Counted from the stretch's first letter, positions 1-8,738 are shown. The stretch: DNA of 35,742 bases from Lutibacter sp. (GCF_013139515.1 NZ_WTAR01000070.1:1-35742), one strand, 5' to 3'. Notes: generated from the letters alone by a model not told the origin. Translations and numbers: made by a program.

Positions 1-23
1 TTTTCTGTTTTTATTGATTTCAT
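1..23 (-). CDS. start of a leftward CDS running off the window (partial)
   Basis: An ATG at 23-21 on the minus strand opens a frame reading MKSIKTE up to the window edge. It is called only because a good Bacteroidota promoter (TACATTTG at 58-51, with a TTTG at 83-80) sits 27 bases upstream of the ATG at a natural distance. Seven codons do not allow any assignment. It could also be a chance ATG. Confidence 0.35.
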
Positions 24-50
24 AATAAGTTGTTTTTAAGTTTGATACTG

Positions 51-83
51 CAAATGTATATTGTTTTTATAGTACTATGCAAA
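51..83 (-). promoter_or_regulatory. Bacteroidota-type promoter, leftward
   Basis: The minus strand has TACATTTG (58-51), matching the -7 consensus TAnnTTTG, and TTTG at 83-80 in the position of the -33 box. Two direct copies of AGTACTA (71-77 and 88-94) flank the -33 box. Confidence 0.5.
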
Positions 84-227
84 ACAAAGTACTATTTTAT
101 GAAATATTTAACATTGTTGTGATTTAATTTCATATTTTAAAAAGTACTGTAAGCTTTACTATGACAAGTAGACTATTCAAAAAAAAATAAGTTACTTTGT
201 TTAACATACTTTAACTAATTTTAACAA

Positions 228-590
228 ATGATTAAGAAAACACTAGTGTTGGGAGCATCTGAAAACCCTAAACGATATTCAAATATTGCAATAAAGAGAT
301 TGAAGTCAATAGGTATTGAGGTAAAAGCAATAGGAAGAAGAAAAGGAACTATTGAAGGTGTTTTAATTGAAACTAACTTAATTGATTTTGAAGATATCCA
401 TACAATTACGTTGTACTTAAGTGCTAAAAATCAACCTGAGTTTTATAAGTATATTATAGGTTTAAAACCTAAACGTGTATTATTTAATCCCGGAACAGAA
501 AACCCATACTTTGAGCAACTATTAACTAAAAATAGCATTGCTTTTGAACGGGCTTGTACGTTGGTTTTAATAAGTATTGGTGCTTATTAA
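228..590 (+). CDS. CoA-binding domain protein (YccU-like)
   Basis: A 120-residue single-domain protein with a Rossmann start (KTLVLGASENPKRYSNIA) typical of the CoA-binding_2 / YccU family. The Gly-Ala-Ser loop binds the nucleotide part of CoA in related proteins, and the NPGTEN segment near residue 90 is the usual second conserved patch. The length fits the family. Role and ligand are not established. Family members are small cytosolic proteins without a catalytic domain. The gene stands alone: it points right and converges on cbpM with 31 bp between stops. Upstream, TTACTTTG at 192-199 is a poor match to a -7 box. The ATG start is preceded by an A/T-rich leader without a clear Shine-Dalgarno, as usual in this phylum. 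Confidence 0.8.
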   Translation: MIKKTLVLGASENPKRYSNIAIKRLKSIGIEVKAIGRRKGTIEGVLIETNLIDFEDIHTITLYLSAKNQPEFYKYIIGLKPKRVLFNPGTENPYFEQLLTKNSIAFERACTLVLISIGAY

Positions 591-621
591 TAAAAGTGAA
601 GAAACTAAACGGTTTTAATTC

Positions 622-900
622 CTATAATTTATTTTTAGTAATAATTAACTCATTTTGTAATTCTTCAATTTTTTCAAGTAAATTTAATACAACATCAATT
701 CCTTCTATATTAACGTTTAATTCTTGATGTATTCTAATCATTTTTTCAAGATTCGTAATTTTATTAAGATGTATGTATTGAACCTCCTCAACTGAAATGA
801 TTTCTACCAACCCAAATTCATTTAAACTATTAAAAAATGAAATTTCAACATTATAGTGTGTACATAAATTGTTTAGAAGTATTAAGTTTTTTGTGCTCAT
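622..900 (-). CDS. CbpM-like chaperone modulator (MerR-type)
   Basis: A 92-residue protein of the size and layout of CbpM: an N-terminal MerR-like helical part ([20 protein letters not shown]) and a C-terminal helix rich in Leu, Ile, Glu and Asn (residues about 55-92) suited to coiled coil. CbpM in Escherichia coli binds the J-domain of CbpA and blocks its co-chaperone and DNA-binding activity. The start codon overlaps the stop of cbpA by ATGA (897-900), which implies translational coupling and supports a partner role. Sequence alone gives only a moderate match, and the context carries much of the call. Confidence 0.75.
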   Translation of the reverse strand: MSTKNLILLNNLCTHYNVEISFFNSLNEFGLVEIISVEEVQYIHLNKITNLEKMIRIHQELNVNIEGIDVVLNLLEKIEELQNELIITKNKL

Positions 901-1790
901 GACATTCTTAATTTAGAAAGTTCGGTGAATAGTTCCTTTTCTTTTTCTGTAAGTTTTGTAGGTGTAATTATTTGATAAGTAATATATAAATCGCCAAAAG
1001 AGCCTTCTTTTTTATAAATAGGAAAGCCTTTTCCTTTTAGCTTCACTTTTGTTCCATTTTGAGTTTCAGGTTTTATTTTTAGCCTCACTTTTGCATCAAA
1101 AGTAGCTACAGTAATATCACTACCTAATAGTGCTTTGTATAAATTTAATTCTACAGTTGTATATAAATTACCATTTTCAAGTTTAAATTTTGTGTTATTA
1201 GTAATTGCGAATTTAATATGCAAGTCACCTTTTGGCCCTCCATTTATTCCTTCACCGCCATAATTTTTAATTTTTATAATTTGACCATTTTTCACTCCGG
1301 CTGGTATGGTAAGTCTTATATTTTTTCCATTTACAGTTAATGTACGTTTATGAGTTTTATAAACATCTTTTAAGTTAAGTTGTAATTCGGCATGGTAATC
1401 TTGACCTCTAAATTTAATAGAATTTCTACTGTTTCTTGATGAACGACCGCCAAACATAGATTCAAAAAAGTCAGAGTAATCACTTTCATTAAAACCATCT
1501 CTAGATTCTTGTTGTGAACTTTGTTGGTATTGCTGTTGTTTTTCTGCTTTTTCAAAATGCTCAGCATGTTCCCAGTCCTTTCCATATTTATCGTATTTTT
1601 TACGATTTTCTTTATGGCTTAAAACTTCATTGGCTTCATTAATTTCTTTGAATTTTTTTTCAGCTTCTTTGTTATTTGGATTTAAGTCTGGATGGTATTT
1701 TCTAGCTAATTTTCGATATGCTTTTTTAATGTCACCTTCTGTTGCACTTTTTTTAATGCCTAATATTTTATAATAGTCTATAAAAGCCAT
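897..1790 (-). CDS. cbpA: J-domain co-chaperone, CbpA type
   Basis: A 297-residue class II DnaJ protein. Residues 1-68 form the J-domain, with the HPD motif at 33-35 that stimulates DnaK ATPase. A linker follows that is rich in Gln, Ser, Gly and Phe (about 80-125). The DnaJ C-terminal substrate-binding domains then run from about 130 to 290 (including [20 protein letters not shown]). The CxxCxGxG zinc-finger repeats of true DnaJ are absent, which separates it from DnaJ and fits CbpA. It is first in a two-gene unit with the CbpM-like gene, overlapping by 4 bp. It acts in the cytosol with DnaK on unfolded clients and may bind DNA as the E. coli protein does. The upstream region has two loose -7 boxes (TACATTTA and TAACTTTA). 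Confidence 0.9.
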   Translation of the reverse strand: MAFIDYYKILGIKKSATEGDIKKAYRKLARKYHPDLNPNNKEAEKKFKEINEANEVLSHKENRKKYDKYGKDWEHAEHFEKAEKQQQYQQSSQQESRDGFNESDYSDFFESMFGGRSSRNSRNSIKFRGQDYHAELQLNLKDVYKTHKRTLTVNGKNIRLTIPAGVKNGQIIKIKNYGGEGINGGPKGDLHIKFAITNNTKFKLENGNLYTTVELNLYKALLGSDITVATFDAKVRLKIKPETQNGTKVKLKGKGFPIYKKEGSFGDLYITYQIITPTKLTEKEKELFTELSKLRMS

Positions 1791-2086
1791 TTTTGTAATT
1801 TTTTAAATGTAGAAATTGACTTAAAGTTACGGATTAATTTTTGTTTTGAATATTTAGATTATCATAATTTCTGCTTTAAATTATAAAAACCAATGTTGCA
1901 TTTTTATAATAAACTCAGCTAAACAAATTACGTATTCATAATTCATGGCTGGTGGTGAGATGTTTTTTAATGTAATATTTATTTGATTTACGCTGCAATT
2001 TATGTACTAGTATAATTTTTAAAGCTCCAATAAATTTAAATCCATTAAATAAGACTTGTAACGGATTAATAAGCCCTCATATTTTT
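1791..2086. other. intergenic gap, no gene recognised
   Basis: The 296 bp upstream of cbpA and downstream of the 2087 gene show no credible reading frame or RNA. The cbpA promoter must lie at its left end, near 1800-1830 (minus-strand TACATTTA and TAACTTTA). The 10-mer ACGGATTAAT occurs twice (1829-1838 and 2061-2070), but I see no larger repeat around it. Confidence 0.5.
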
Positions 2087-2944
2087 TTATTTATATCTTT
2101 TAGATGAAACAGCTCTACCATTTTCATAATAAGTAGTATAATTTAAAGTGCCATTATAGTCATACATTTTCCAAGTACCAGTTTGTTTTCCTCTATAGAC
2201 TTTACCTCCCCATTCTTTATTTCCATTGCGATAATATGTTTGAGAACTAGTTTTTTTTCCATTGGAGAATTGTTCAGTAGTTTCTAGTATTCCATAACTA
2301 TCATAATACTTTACTTTTGTTGTTTGTCCATTAGATAAATATTCACGGCTTTTTATTTCTCCAGACTTATTGTAAACTCTCCATGTTCCTATCCTTTTCC
2401 CATTTAAAAATTCACCAATTTGGAAACGTTTACCATTGCTATGATAATATATCCAAGTTCCTGTTTGGTAATATTTGTATTCTCCGTTCAATTTCATCCA
2501 TTTTTGAGTTCCTTTATGTTTTAAATTCCCATTAGAATAATATTCTTTTTTTTCTCTGGTTAATTTAATACCTCTATTTGTATTTGTTTGAGGTGTAGTT
2601 TTTCTGTTTGTATATGTTACATTTTTATTGTTTGTAGAAGTAGATTTTCCGATGTATTTCCCGTTTTCCCAAACCCCTTCTTTTGTAGTTCCATCAGCAT
2701 AATAATAAATTCCTTTACTATGTTTTTCTCCTCTTTTCCAATTTCCAATATATTTATTGCCACTTTTGTAATAATAATAGGTTCCTTTGCCATGTCTTTT
2801 TCCATCTTTCCAATTTCCAACATATTTAGATCTACTTTTATATTCAAATCTCCCAAAGCCGTTTTCACAGTCTCCTGAAACACATTGGGCAAAGTTATAA
2901 TTAGTTAGAAGTGTTATTATTAAGGTTATAATTATTTTTTTCAT
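2087..2944 (-). CDS. exported MORN / YwqK-family repeat protein
   Basis: 285 residues. A signal peptide (about 1-19, ending NFAQ) leads to three or four classic MORN repeats at about 20-100 (Y-x-G-x-W-K-x-G-K-x-x-G-K-G-x-Y). A low-complexity Asn/Thr linker (about 100-120) is followed by MORN_2 (YwqK) repeats to the end, such as YYSNGNLKHKG and YNKSGEIKSREYLSNG. Such repeats form elongated beta-hairpin stacks. Families carrying them are annotated as YwqK-type antitoxins by homology, but the signal peptide argues against a cytosolic antitoxin here. It lies 32 bp downstream of a longer paralogue-like gene on the same strand, so co-transcription is likely. Function unknown; it may bind envelope lipids or partners. 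Confidence 0.75.
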   Translation of the reverse strand: MKKIIITLIITLLTNYNFAQCVSGDCENGFGRFEYKSRSKYVGNWKDGKRHGKGTYYYYKSGNKYIGNWKRGEKHSKGIYYYADGTTKEGVWENGKYIGKSTSTNNKNVTYTNRKTTPQTNTNRGIKLTREKKEYYSNGNLKHKGTQKWMKLNGEYKYYQTGTWIYYHSNGKRFQIGEFLNGKRIGTWRVYNKSGEIKSREYLSNGQTTKVKYYDSYGILETTEQFSNGKKTSSQTYYRNGNKEWGGKVYRGKQTGTWKMYDYNGTLNYTTYYENGRAVSSKRYK

Positions 2945-2976
2945 AATAAAAGTATTTTTAAATAAAATTTTAATAG

Positions 2977-4488
2977 CTAATTACAGGTAAATGTTTTTGT
3001 CTGTTTGCTGTATTCTTTGTTTTGTAAATCCCATTTTTTAAAGCCATAATTTTTCCCCTTATAAGTTCTATAATTTGTACCACTCCATTCTCCAGTTTTA
3101 TCATATGCAAAATAATAAAGAATAGCATTTTTAGTGTTATGAACATACACTTCTTCTCCAACTTTAATACTCCACCAGCCTTTATTCTCCCAGTTACCTT
3201 CAGAATTTAAAATCCGTATTAAAACACTAATAGTGTTACTACATTTATTTTTAAAATAAATTTTATAATATTCTTCTTTTTTTACGTGTTTATCACTTTC
3301 TTTACCTATTAAAACACCATCAATCCAAGTTTCTTTATCATCTATTAGATCATTTTTAAATACATATTTAATTGTTTTAATAAGTACATTGTTTTTATAA
3401 TGTTTTTCGCTATTAATGTAATTTTCCTCATTTACTAAATAAATAATTCCATCTTTCACTTTCTTAATTTCTTTACCGTTTTGGTAAATTTTATAATATT
3501 CTTGTGTAGCATCTGAATTATAATACAACCATTTCCCTTCTTTTTCACCTACTATATAGTTTCCAATTTTATATAAATAATGTTTTTTTGAATGTATGTT
3601 TGTAATATACTCTTTCCATTCTCCATCTCTTTCTCCATTTAAATATAAACCTTCTTCATCTAAATTTCCACTACTGTATTTATCATACATTTTCCAATAG
3701 CCGTTTTTTATTCCATTAATATAAGTTCCTTCAATTATTGTTTTTCCATTATCGCTATATTCTTTCCAATAACCATTTTTTTCTCCTTCCAAATAGTAAC
3801 CTTCCTCATCTAAATTTCCATTTTCATAATATAAAAAACACTTACCATGTCTTTTACCTTCCTTATAACTTGTTTTGCGGTAAGTATTACTATTTTCATA
3901 TTTTTGAAGATACACACCATTTCTTATTCCATCTATAATAGTCATAGACCATTTAAGATTGCCATTTTCATAGTATTCTTTAACATGACCATCTGTTTCA
4001 TCATTAATATAATTTGCAGAAAATTTTAATGTTCCATTTTCATAGTATGTTTTATAAGCTCCTTGTTTTTTTTTACCAATAAAAGAAGCTTTTTCTTTTA
4101 GATTTCCATTTCTGTGAAAGTCGTTTTTTATCCAAACACCTATTTCTTCATCTGCTTTGTAGTCTCCAGATTTTACTAAAATTCCATCTTTATTATATTC
4201 TTTATAAGCACCATTTTTTTCGCCATTAATCATATTTCCTTCTGCTTCAAGTTGCCCATTTTCATAATACCCTTTTACTACTCCCGAGGGAACACCATTT
4301 ACATAAGTTACAATTGCTCCAACTTGCCCATTTTCGTGATAATATTTCCAAAGGCCATCTTCTTTTCCATTTTTATAATTACCAATTTCTTTCAGTTGAC
4401 CGTTATCGTAGTATGTTTTTTGAGGGTCATTTTGGGAATAAGTTATAATTGTAATAAGACTGAAGAGTATTAAAAATTTAAATTTCAT
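2977..4488 (-). CDS. exported YwqK repeat protein with C-terminal DUF1036-like domain
   Basis: 503 residues. Residues 1-18 are a signal peptide (ending TYSQ). About 12 MORN_2/YwqK repeats of roughly 23 residues follow from 24 to about 400, each built on YYENGNLK-x-x-G-x-Y-x-x-G-x-x-x-G. The last 97 residues (407-503) are different: YFKNKCSNTISVLIRI, then NKGWWSIKVGEE and a run of aromatic residues (YYFAYDKTGEW). This matches the DUF1036 pattern of a conserved Cys, GWW and aromatic strands. DUF1036 is usually a small secreted domain of unknown role. I see no toxin domain. The gene lies 49 bp downstream of the 4538-4969 gene and 32 bp upstream of the 285-residue MORN gene, all leftward, so the three probably form one transcript. 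Confidence 0.75.
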   Translation of the reverse strand: MKFKFLILFSLITIITYSQNDPQKTYYDNGQLKEIGNYKNGKEDGLWKYYHENGQVGAIVTYVNGVPSGVVKGYYENGQLEAEGNMINGEKNGAYKEYNKDGILVKSGDYKADEEIGVWIKNDFHRNGNLKEKASFIGKKKQGAYKTYYENGTLKFSANYINDETDGHVKEYYENGNLKWSMTIIDGIRNGVYLQKYENSNTYRKTSYKEGKRHGKCFLYYENGNLDEEGYYLEGEKNGYWKEYSDNGKTIIEGTYINGIKNGYWKMYDKYSSGNLDEEGLYLNGERDGEWKEYITNIHSKKHYLYKIGNYIVGEKEGKWLYYNSDATQEYYKIYQNGKEIKKVKDGIIYLVNEENYINSEKHYKNNVLIKTIKYVFKNDLIDDKETWIDGVLIGKESDKHVKKEEYYKIYFKNKCSNTISVLIRILNSEGNWENKGWWSIKVGEEVYVHNTKNAILYYFAYDKTGEWSGTNYRTYKGKNYGFKKWDLQNKEYSKQTKTFTCN

Positions 4489-4537
4489 TTTAGGAGTTTT
4501 AAGAAGAGTTAATTAAATTTTAAAAAATAATAATAGT

Positions 4538-4969
4538 TTAAAAAGTTCCTTTTTTAGAAACAGAAAAGTCATCACTTTTTTTCCAAGACCAATCATACTG
4601 ACTTAAATTACTAACAGCACGTTTTTCTGCTTCAGCAAAAGAATTTTTACTAGCTCCTAAACCAAATGAAGTAATTGCAATTCCTTTATAATTTGTTCTA
4701 TGAGCTTCAACAACCACCCAATAACCACTTGTAAGTTTGTGGCCTCGAGATTCGCCACCAGTTAAAGTGTAAACTTTTTTAAAGCCTTTATCTTTCAATT
4801 TTTGTTTCGCAGTAGCTTCTGTTTTATATCCGTTATTCCAAGCTATTTGCCACTTTAAAGAAGAGCCGTTGTCATCTTTTGCAACGGCAATTCCTATTTG
4901 AGCATGTAAAGTAAATCCTGTCCATAGTAACATTCCCCATAAAACGAGTAACGACTTATATTTTAGCAT
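4538..4969 (-). CDS. small exported protein, weakly DUF4189-like
   Basis: 143 residues with a clear signal peptide (about 1-24, ending HAQ). The mature part is one short domain with WQIAWNNGYKTEATAKQKLKDKG, a central strand GYWVVVEAH and a C-terminal SFAEAEKRAVSNL helix. This arrangement of Trp/Ala-rich helices resembles the DUF4189 fold, but the paired cysteines common there are absent (no Cys in the mature protein), so the match is tentative. It is the first gene of the leftward cluster with the two YwqK proteins. A perfect inverted repeat (5020-5038) lies 51-69 bp upstream of its start, next to a candidate -7 box. Function unknown. Confidence 0.65.
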   Translation of the reverse strand: MLKYKSLLVLWGMLLWTGFTLHAQIGIAVAKDDNGSSLKWQIAWNNGYKTEATAKQKLKDKGFKKVYTLTGGESRGHKLTSGYWVVVEAHRTNYKGIAITSFGLGASKNSFAEAEKRAVSNLSQYDWSWKKSDDFSVSKKGTF

Positions 4970-4990
4970 TTTTTAACTTTTTCAGTTATG

Positions 4991-5038
4991 TAAACTTAAA
5001 ACTGTCAAGCTAAGTATGCAATACTCATATTGAGTATT
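4991..5038 (-). promoter_or_regulatory. candidate promoter and palindromic operator
   Basis: The minus strand reads TAAGTTTA at 4998-4991, a possible -7 box. Positions 5020-5038 hold a perfect inverted repeat, AATACTCA-TAT-TGAGTATT, 21 bp upstream of that box, where an operator would sit. It could instead be a hairpin, since the plus strand has T6 after it, but no rightward gene ends here. The leftward regulator gene 5081-5851 is next to it. Confidence 0.4.
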
Positions 5039-5080
5039 TTTTATGTAACTAATTGATTTTAAAGTTTTAAAGAGTAAGGT

Positions 5081-5851
5081 TTATAGTAAATTAATATTAT
5101 TGTTAAAGTAACTTCTTAATCCACCTGTTGAAGAAAGGTTGAATTTTTTTAAAATATTACGTCTGTGTGTATCAACAGTATGTTTACTAATGCTCAATTT
5201 TTCAGCCATTTCTTTACTTGTATTTTTTTGAAGTAAAAGTCTTATTATATCACGTTCTCTATTACTAACTGCATCCAATAAATTTTTATTTGAGAAGTTA
5301 GAAAAGTACAAGGTTTCATATTCTTTTTTTTTATTTAAATATTTTGCTGAAGCGCAAATATCCATTTTTATACCTGCATCTAAAACAGTATAGTGTGCTA
5401 AACCTATAATTGGTTTATTAGAATCATCAAATTGTAAAGGAGTAGTGTTTTGAATGATATTTACATATTTTCCTTTTGAGTTTTTAATGCGGTAATTCCA
5501 AGTATAACTCATTTTACTACGTTTTTTTGGATCTAAATTTTTCATGGTAAAATCCATAAGAGACTGTAAGGTTTTTACCCAAAGTTCAATATCTTCAGGA
5601 TGAAATCTTGACCAAAAATATTTCATGCCACCCTCTAACATATCATTGTTTTCTAAACCTGTACAAGAGGTAAAATTTTTACTCACATATTCAAAACCTT
5701 GCAAAACAGTATTTGTTATACAAAAAAACGTAGCATTATACGGATAATAAAAATCTAATTCTATTAGTTTTTTTATATGCTCTTTTATCTCAACTTCTTC
5801 AAAAGTTTCAAAAATATCTTTATAAATTGTATTTAATGTGTTGGCTTTCAA
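5081..5851 (-). CDS. PAS domain LuxR-type transcriptional regulator
   Basis: 256 residues. About 30-170 is a PAS-like sensory domain: FFCITNTVLQGFEYVSKNF, WSRFHPEDIELW, then the PAC-like YRIKNSKGKYVNIIQNTTPL. The C-terminal part (about 188-250) is a LuxR/GerE helix-turn-helix: VSNRERDIIRLLLQ, SKEMAEKLSISKHTVDTHRR. It carries no response-regulator receiver domain, so the signal is probably sensed by PAS directly. The only start is TTG at 5851. An in-frame TAA lies 12 bp upstream and the next Met is residue 71, inside PAS. Inverted ATACTC/GAGTAT half-sites occur before this gene (5886-5908) and before 4538-4969, so it may regulate itself and the exported-protein cluster. Confidence 0.85.
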   Translation of the reverse strand: MKANTLNTIYKDIFETFEEVEIKEHIKKLIELDFYYPYNATFFCITNTVLQGFEYVSKNFTSCTGLENNDMLEGGMKYFWSRFHPEDIELWVKTLQSLMDFTMKNLDPKKRSKMSYTWNYRIKNSKGKYVNIIQNTTPLQFDDSNKPIIGLAHYTVLDAGIKMDICASAKYLNKKKEYETLYFSNFSNKNLLDAVSNRERDIIRLLLQKNTSKEMAEKLSISKHTVDTHRRNILKKFNLSSTGGLRSYFNNNINLL

Positions 5852-5885
5852 ATTATAATGTTTTTAAAGACTCAAAAAAGTAAAT

Positions 5886-5908
5886 ATACTCTTTTTTTTA
5901 ATGAGTAT
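5886..5908. promoter_or_regulatory. inverted ATACTC / GAGTAT half-sites upstream of the luxR gene
   Basis: ATACTC (5886-5891) and GAGTAT (5903-5908) are separated by 11 bp. The same half-sites, 5 bp apart, form the palindrome at 5020-5038. This is a candidate autoregulatory site for the LuxR-type regulator. It is also 105 bp upstream of the rightward ABC exporter. Confidence 0.3.
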
Positions 5909-6012
5909 TCAAGTTGAACTTACCGAGTGTATAATAACTTATAATCAAATTGATTTCTACTGCCTAATTGTCATTTGTACTATTTTGGCTTAATTTTAGA
6001 CTATATTGAACT

Positions 6013-7749
6013 ATGAGTAAAAATAAAGTATCATTTTATTGGGCATTTAAAGAATTTATTTGGCCACGAAAAAACATCGTTTTTTTAGGAATTGTTTTAA
6101 TAATTTTTAGAAGTTTAGCAGGTTTGGTGTTGCCTTATGCAAGTAAAAATTTGATTGATGACGTTATTCCGTCGCAAGATATACAAGCTTTAACAACCTT
6201 GTTAATAATTGTTTGTATAGCAATATTAATACAAGCTATAAGTTCATTTTCATTAACACGTTTATTAAGTGTTGAAGCGCAACATCTAATTTCATTATTA
6301 AGAGCAAAAGTTCAAAAAAAACTATTGACATTACCAATTAGTTTTTTCGATAATAATAAATCTGGAGCCTTAGTTTCTCGTGTAATGACTGATGTTGAAG
6401 GTGTCCGAAATTTAGTTGGAACAGGCTTGGTACAATTGGTTGGTGGAACTTTTACTGCAATTATTTCATTAATTATTTTAATTAAAATAAATGCTTTAAT
6501 GACATTTTTTGTGTTAGTACCCGTTTCAATTTTTGCATTCATTGCATTGAAAGCTTTCGGATACATTCGCCCAATTTTTAGAGCTCGTGGAAAAATTAAT
6601 GCTGAAGTTACTGGTAGATTGACTGAAACATTAAACGGTGTTAGAGTAATTAAAGGGTTTAATGCTGAAAACCAGGAGAATAAATCATTTGAAAATGGTG
6701 TTGAACGTTTGTTTTTAAATGTGAAAAAAAGTTTAACAGCTACAGCTTTAATTACTAGTTCTTCAACTTTTTTATTGGGATTGGCTTCCGCAGGAATTAT
6801 GGGAATTGGAGGTTATTTTATTATGCAAAATAGTATGACTTATGGTGAATTTATTTCTTTCACTTTGTTTTTAGGTTTTCTAATTGCGCCTATAGTTCAA
6901 ATGAGTAATATTGGAAGTCAATTAACTGAAGCTATGGCTGGGTTAGATAGAACTGAAGAATTAATGAATATGACTGAAGAAGACAACCCTGAAGTTAGAA
7001 CTATAAAATTGGATGATATTAAAGGAGATATGCTTTTTAAAAATGTATCTTTTAGTTATGAAGAAAATAAAGAAGTATTACACAATATTTCATTTGAAGC
7101 ACCTTCAGGAAGTGTAACTGCTTTGGTTGGTTCATCAGGTTCTGGAAAATCTACAATTGCAGGTTTGGCGGCCACTTTTTTAAATCCTTCAGAGGGTACA
7201 GTTACTATTGATGGAATTGATTTATCTCAAGTTAATTTAAGTAGTTTTAGAAGTAAACTAGGTGTAGTATTACAAGATGATTTTTTATACGAAGGAACTA
7301 TTCGCGAAAATATTTTATTTCCTCGCCCAAATGCAACAGAAGAAGAATTATTAAGCGCGGTTAAAGGAGCTTATGTAAATGAATTTACAGATAGATTTGA
7401 TGAAGGTTTAGATACCGTAATTGGTGAACGTGGTGTTAAATTATCTGGTGGTCAGCGTCAGCGAATAACTATTGCTAGAGCTTTGTTGGCAAATCCAAAA
7501 GTTATAATTTTAGATGAGGCAACTTCAAATTTAGATACTGAAAGCGAATCGTATATTCAAAAAAGTTTACAGAAATTAATGAAGGACAGAACTACGTTTG
7601 TAATTGCGCATAGGTTAAGTACTATTATAAAAGCAGATCAAATATTAGTAATTGAAAACGGTAATATTGTTGAACGTGGAAAACACGATGAATTAATAGC
7701 CAAGAAGGGAAGATATTTTGATTTATATACCTACCAAAGTAGGATATAA
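6013..7749 (+). CDS. ABC exporter, MsbA/BmrA-like (fused TMD-NBD)
   Basis: 578 residues, the usual length for a type IV (type I exporter fold) half-transporter acting as a homodimer in the inner membrane. Six transmembrane segments lie between about 20 and 310. The nucleotide-binding domain follows, with Walker A (GSSGSGKST, near 374-382), Q-loop (VVLQDDFLYEG), signature LSGGQRQR (near 477), Walker B VIILDEATSNLD (near 497-508) and the switch His in IAHRLS. Family members export lipids (MsbA) or drugs. I cannot tell the substrate here. The gene stands alone, rightward, with its stop 19 bp from the convergent dus gene. The name MsbA is plausible but not proven. Confidence 0.9.
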   Translation: MSKNKVSFYWAFKEFIWPRKNIVFLGIVLIIFRSLAGLVLPYASKNLIDDVIPSQDIQALTTLLIIVCIAILIQAISSFSLTRLLSVEAQHLISLLRAKVQKKLLTLPISFFDNNKSGALVSRVMTDVEGVRNLVGTGLVQLVGGTFTAIISLIILIKINALMTFFVLVPVSIFAFIALKAFGYIRPIFRARGKINAEVTGRLTETLNGVRVIKGFNAENQENKSFENGVERLFLNVKKSLTATALITSSSTFLLGLASAGIMGIGGYFIMQNSMTYGEFISFTLFLGFLIAPIVQMSNIGSQLTEAMAGLDRTEELMNMTEEDNPEVRTIKLDDIKGDMLFKNVSFSYEENKEVLHNISFEAPSGSVTALVGSSGSGKSTIAGLAATFLNPSEGTVTIDGIDLSQVNLSSFRSKLGVVLQDDFLYEGTIRENILFPRPNATEEELLSAVKGAYVNEFTDRFDEGLDTVIGERGVKLSGGQRQRITIARALLANPKVIILDEATSNLDTESESYIQKSLQKLMKDRTTFVIAHRLSTIIKADQILVIENGNIVERGKHDELIAKKGRYFDLYTYQSRI

Positions 7750-7768
7750 TAATTGCGATTTTGGGTTC

Positions 7769-8722
7769 TTAGAAATTTTCTTCAGCATTTAAAATTTCAT
7801 TAACAGCAGTTTCATAGGCTCTAATATTCTTCGCTTTTTTTATTTTTTTTAGAGCTTTACGTGGGTTTGAAAAAAGTGTAGAAAAATATTCCCACAAATG
7901 ATACATTTTTAATAATAAATGTGAAGCTCCTGATAATGATTCGCTGTAACCTTCATAAAGTGTGTCATGAAACGCTTTAAATAATTCAATTTTGTTTGCA
8001 GGATAATTGGAAGTATTATTTTTTATCATACTTGGTAAAAAAGGATCTGAAATAAGTCCTCTGCCAATCATCCAGTGATTAATACTTGGAAACCGCTGCT
8101 GCATTTCATTAAATTTTGCAACAGATGTAATATCACCATTATAATACAATGTATGGTTTGTGTTATCAATACATTTTTGAAAAGCGTTTAAATCTACGCC
8201 TCCTTTGTACAATTGTTTACCAATACGAGCGTGTATTGCAATATTTTTAATAGGGTAGGTGTCTAGTATTGGTAATGTTTTAAGTATTTCATCACTATTT
8301 TCATAGCCTAAACGCATTTTCATAGATACTACAATATCAGATTCTGCATGTACTTTTTTAAGAATACTATTAATTTTTTCAGGCTGACTGATTAAACCAG
8401 AACCCATACCACATTTTGTAACCATTGGATACGGGCAACCTAAATTCCAGTTTAATTCTTTATAACCAAGTTGCTGAACATAGTTGGCTACAAACAAAAA
8501 TTCATCAGCATCATTGGTTATTATTTGAGGAATAACTTCTAATCCAATATTGTTTTCAGGAAGAATATCTCGTTGGTAAGCAGGTTTTATTACACGTTTC
8601 CCGTTCAATCTAATATAGGGTGAATAAAAGGTGTCAATTCCTCCAAAGTAGTTGTTAAAGGCATTTCTAAACCTAAAATCGGTAAATCCTTGTAAAGGAG
8701 AAGATAGTAATGTGTAATTCAT
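7769..8722 (-). CDS. tRNA-dihydrouridine synthase
   Basis: 317 residues. An FMN-dependent TIM-barrel enzyme that reduces uridine to dihydrouridine in tRNA. It opens with LLSSPLQGFTDFRFRNAF, the family's first strand and FMN loop. It contains NWNLGCPYPMV with the catalytic Cys of the GCP motif, the VSMKMRLGYE strand, AIHARIGKQLYKG and the FMN phosphate site MIGRGLISDP. A longer frame from 8752 is open, but a clear -7 box (8746-8739) lies inside it and the family start is MNYTLLSSP, so the ATG at 8722 is chosen. It resembles the DusC-like flavobacterial group; which uridine it modifies is not visible. It converges on the ABC exporter and follows the methyltransferase gene. Confidence 0.9.
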   Translation of the reverse strand: MNYTLLSSPLQGFTDFRFRNAFNNYFGGIDTFYSPYIRLNGKRVIKPAYQRDILPENNIGLEVIPQIITNDADEFLFVANYVQQLGYKELNWNLGCPYPMVTKCGMGSGLISQPEKINSILKKVHAESDIVVSMKMRLGYENSDEILKTLPILDTYPIKNIAIHARIGKQLYKGGVDLNAFQKCIDNTNHTLYYNGDITSVAKFNEMQQRFPSINHWMIGRGLISDPFLPSMIKNNTSNYPANKIELFKAFHDTLYEGYSESLSGASHLLLKMYHLWEYFSTLFSNPRKALKKIKKAKNIRAYETAVNEILNAEENF

Positions 8723-8738
8723 ATGATTTGCAGTTGTG

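Noticed and set aside
1370-1585. Open frame inside cbpA on the same strand
   Set aside because: It lies wholly within the J-domain linker of cbpA in another frame and has no recognisable motif.
1829-2070. Direct repeat ACGGATTAAT at 1829-1838 and 2061-2070 as ends of a mobile element
   Set aside because: Only 10 bp match, there are no inverted ends, no target duplication and no transposase fragment between.
2588-4473. Open frames on the plus strand opposite the YwqK/MORN genes
   Set aside because: They are Phe/Ile/Tyr-rich antisense shadows of repetitive A/T-rich coding sequence, with no family resemblance.
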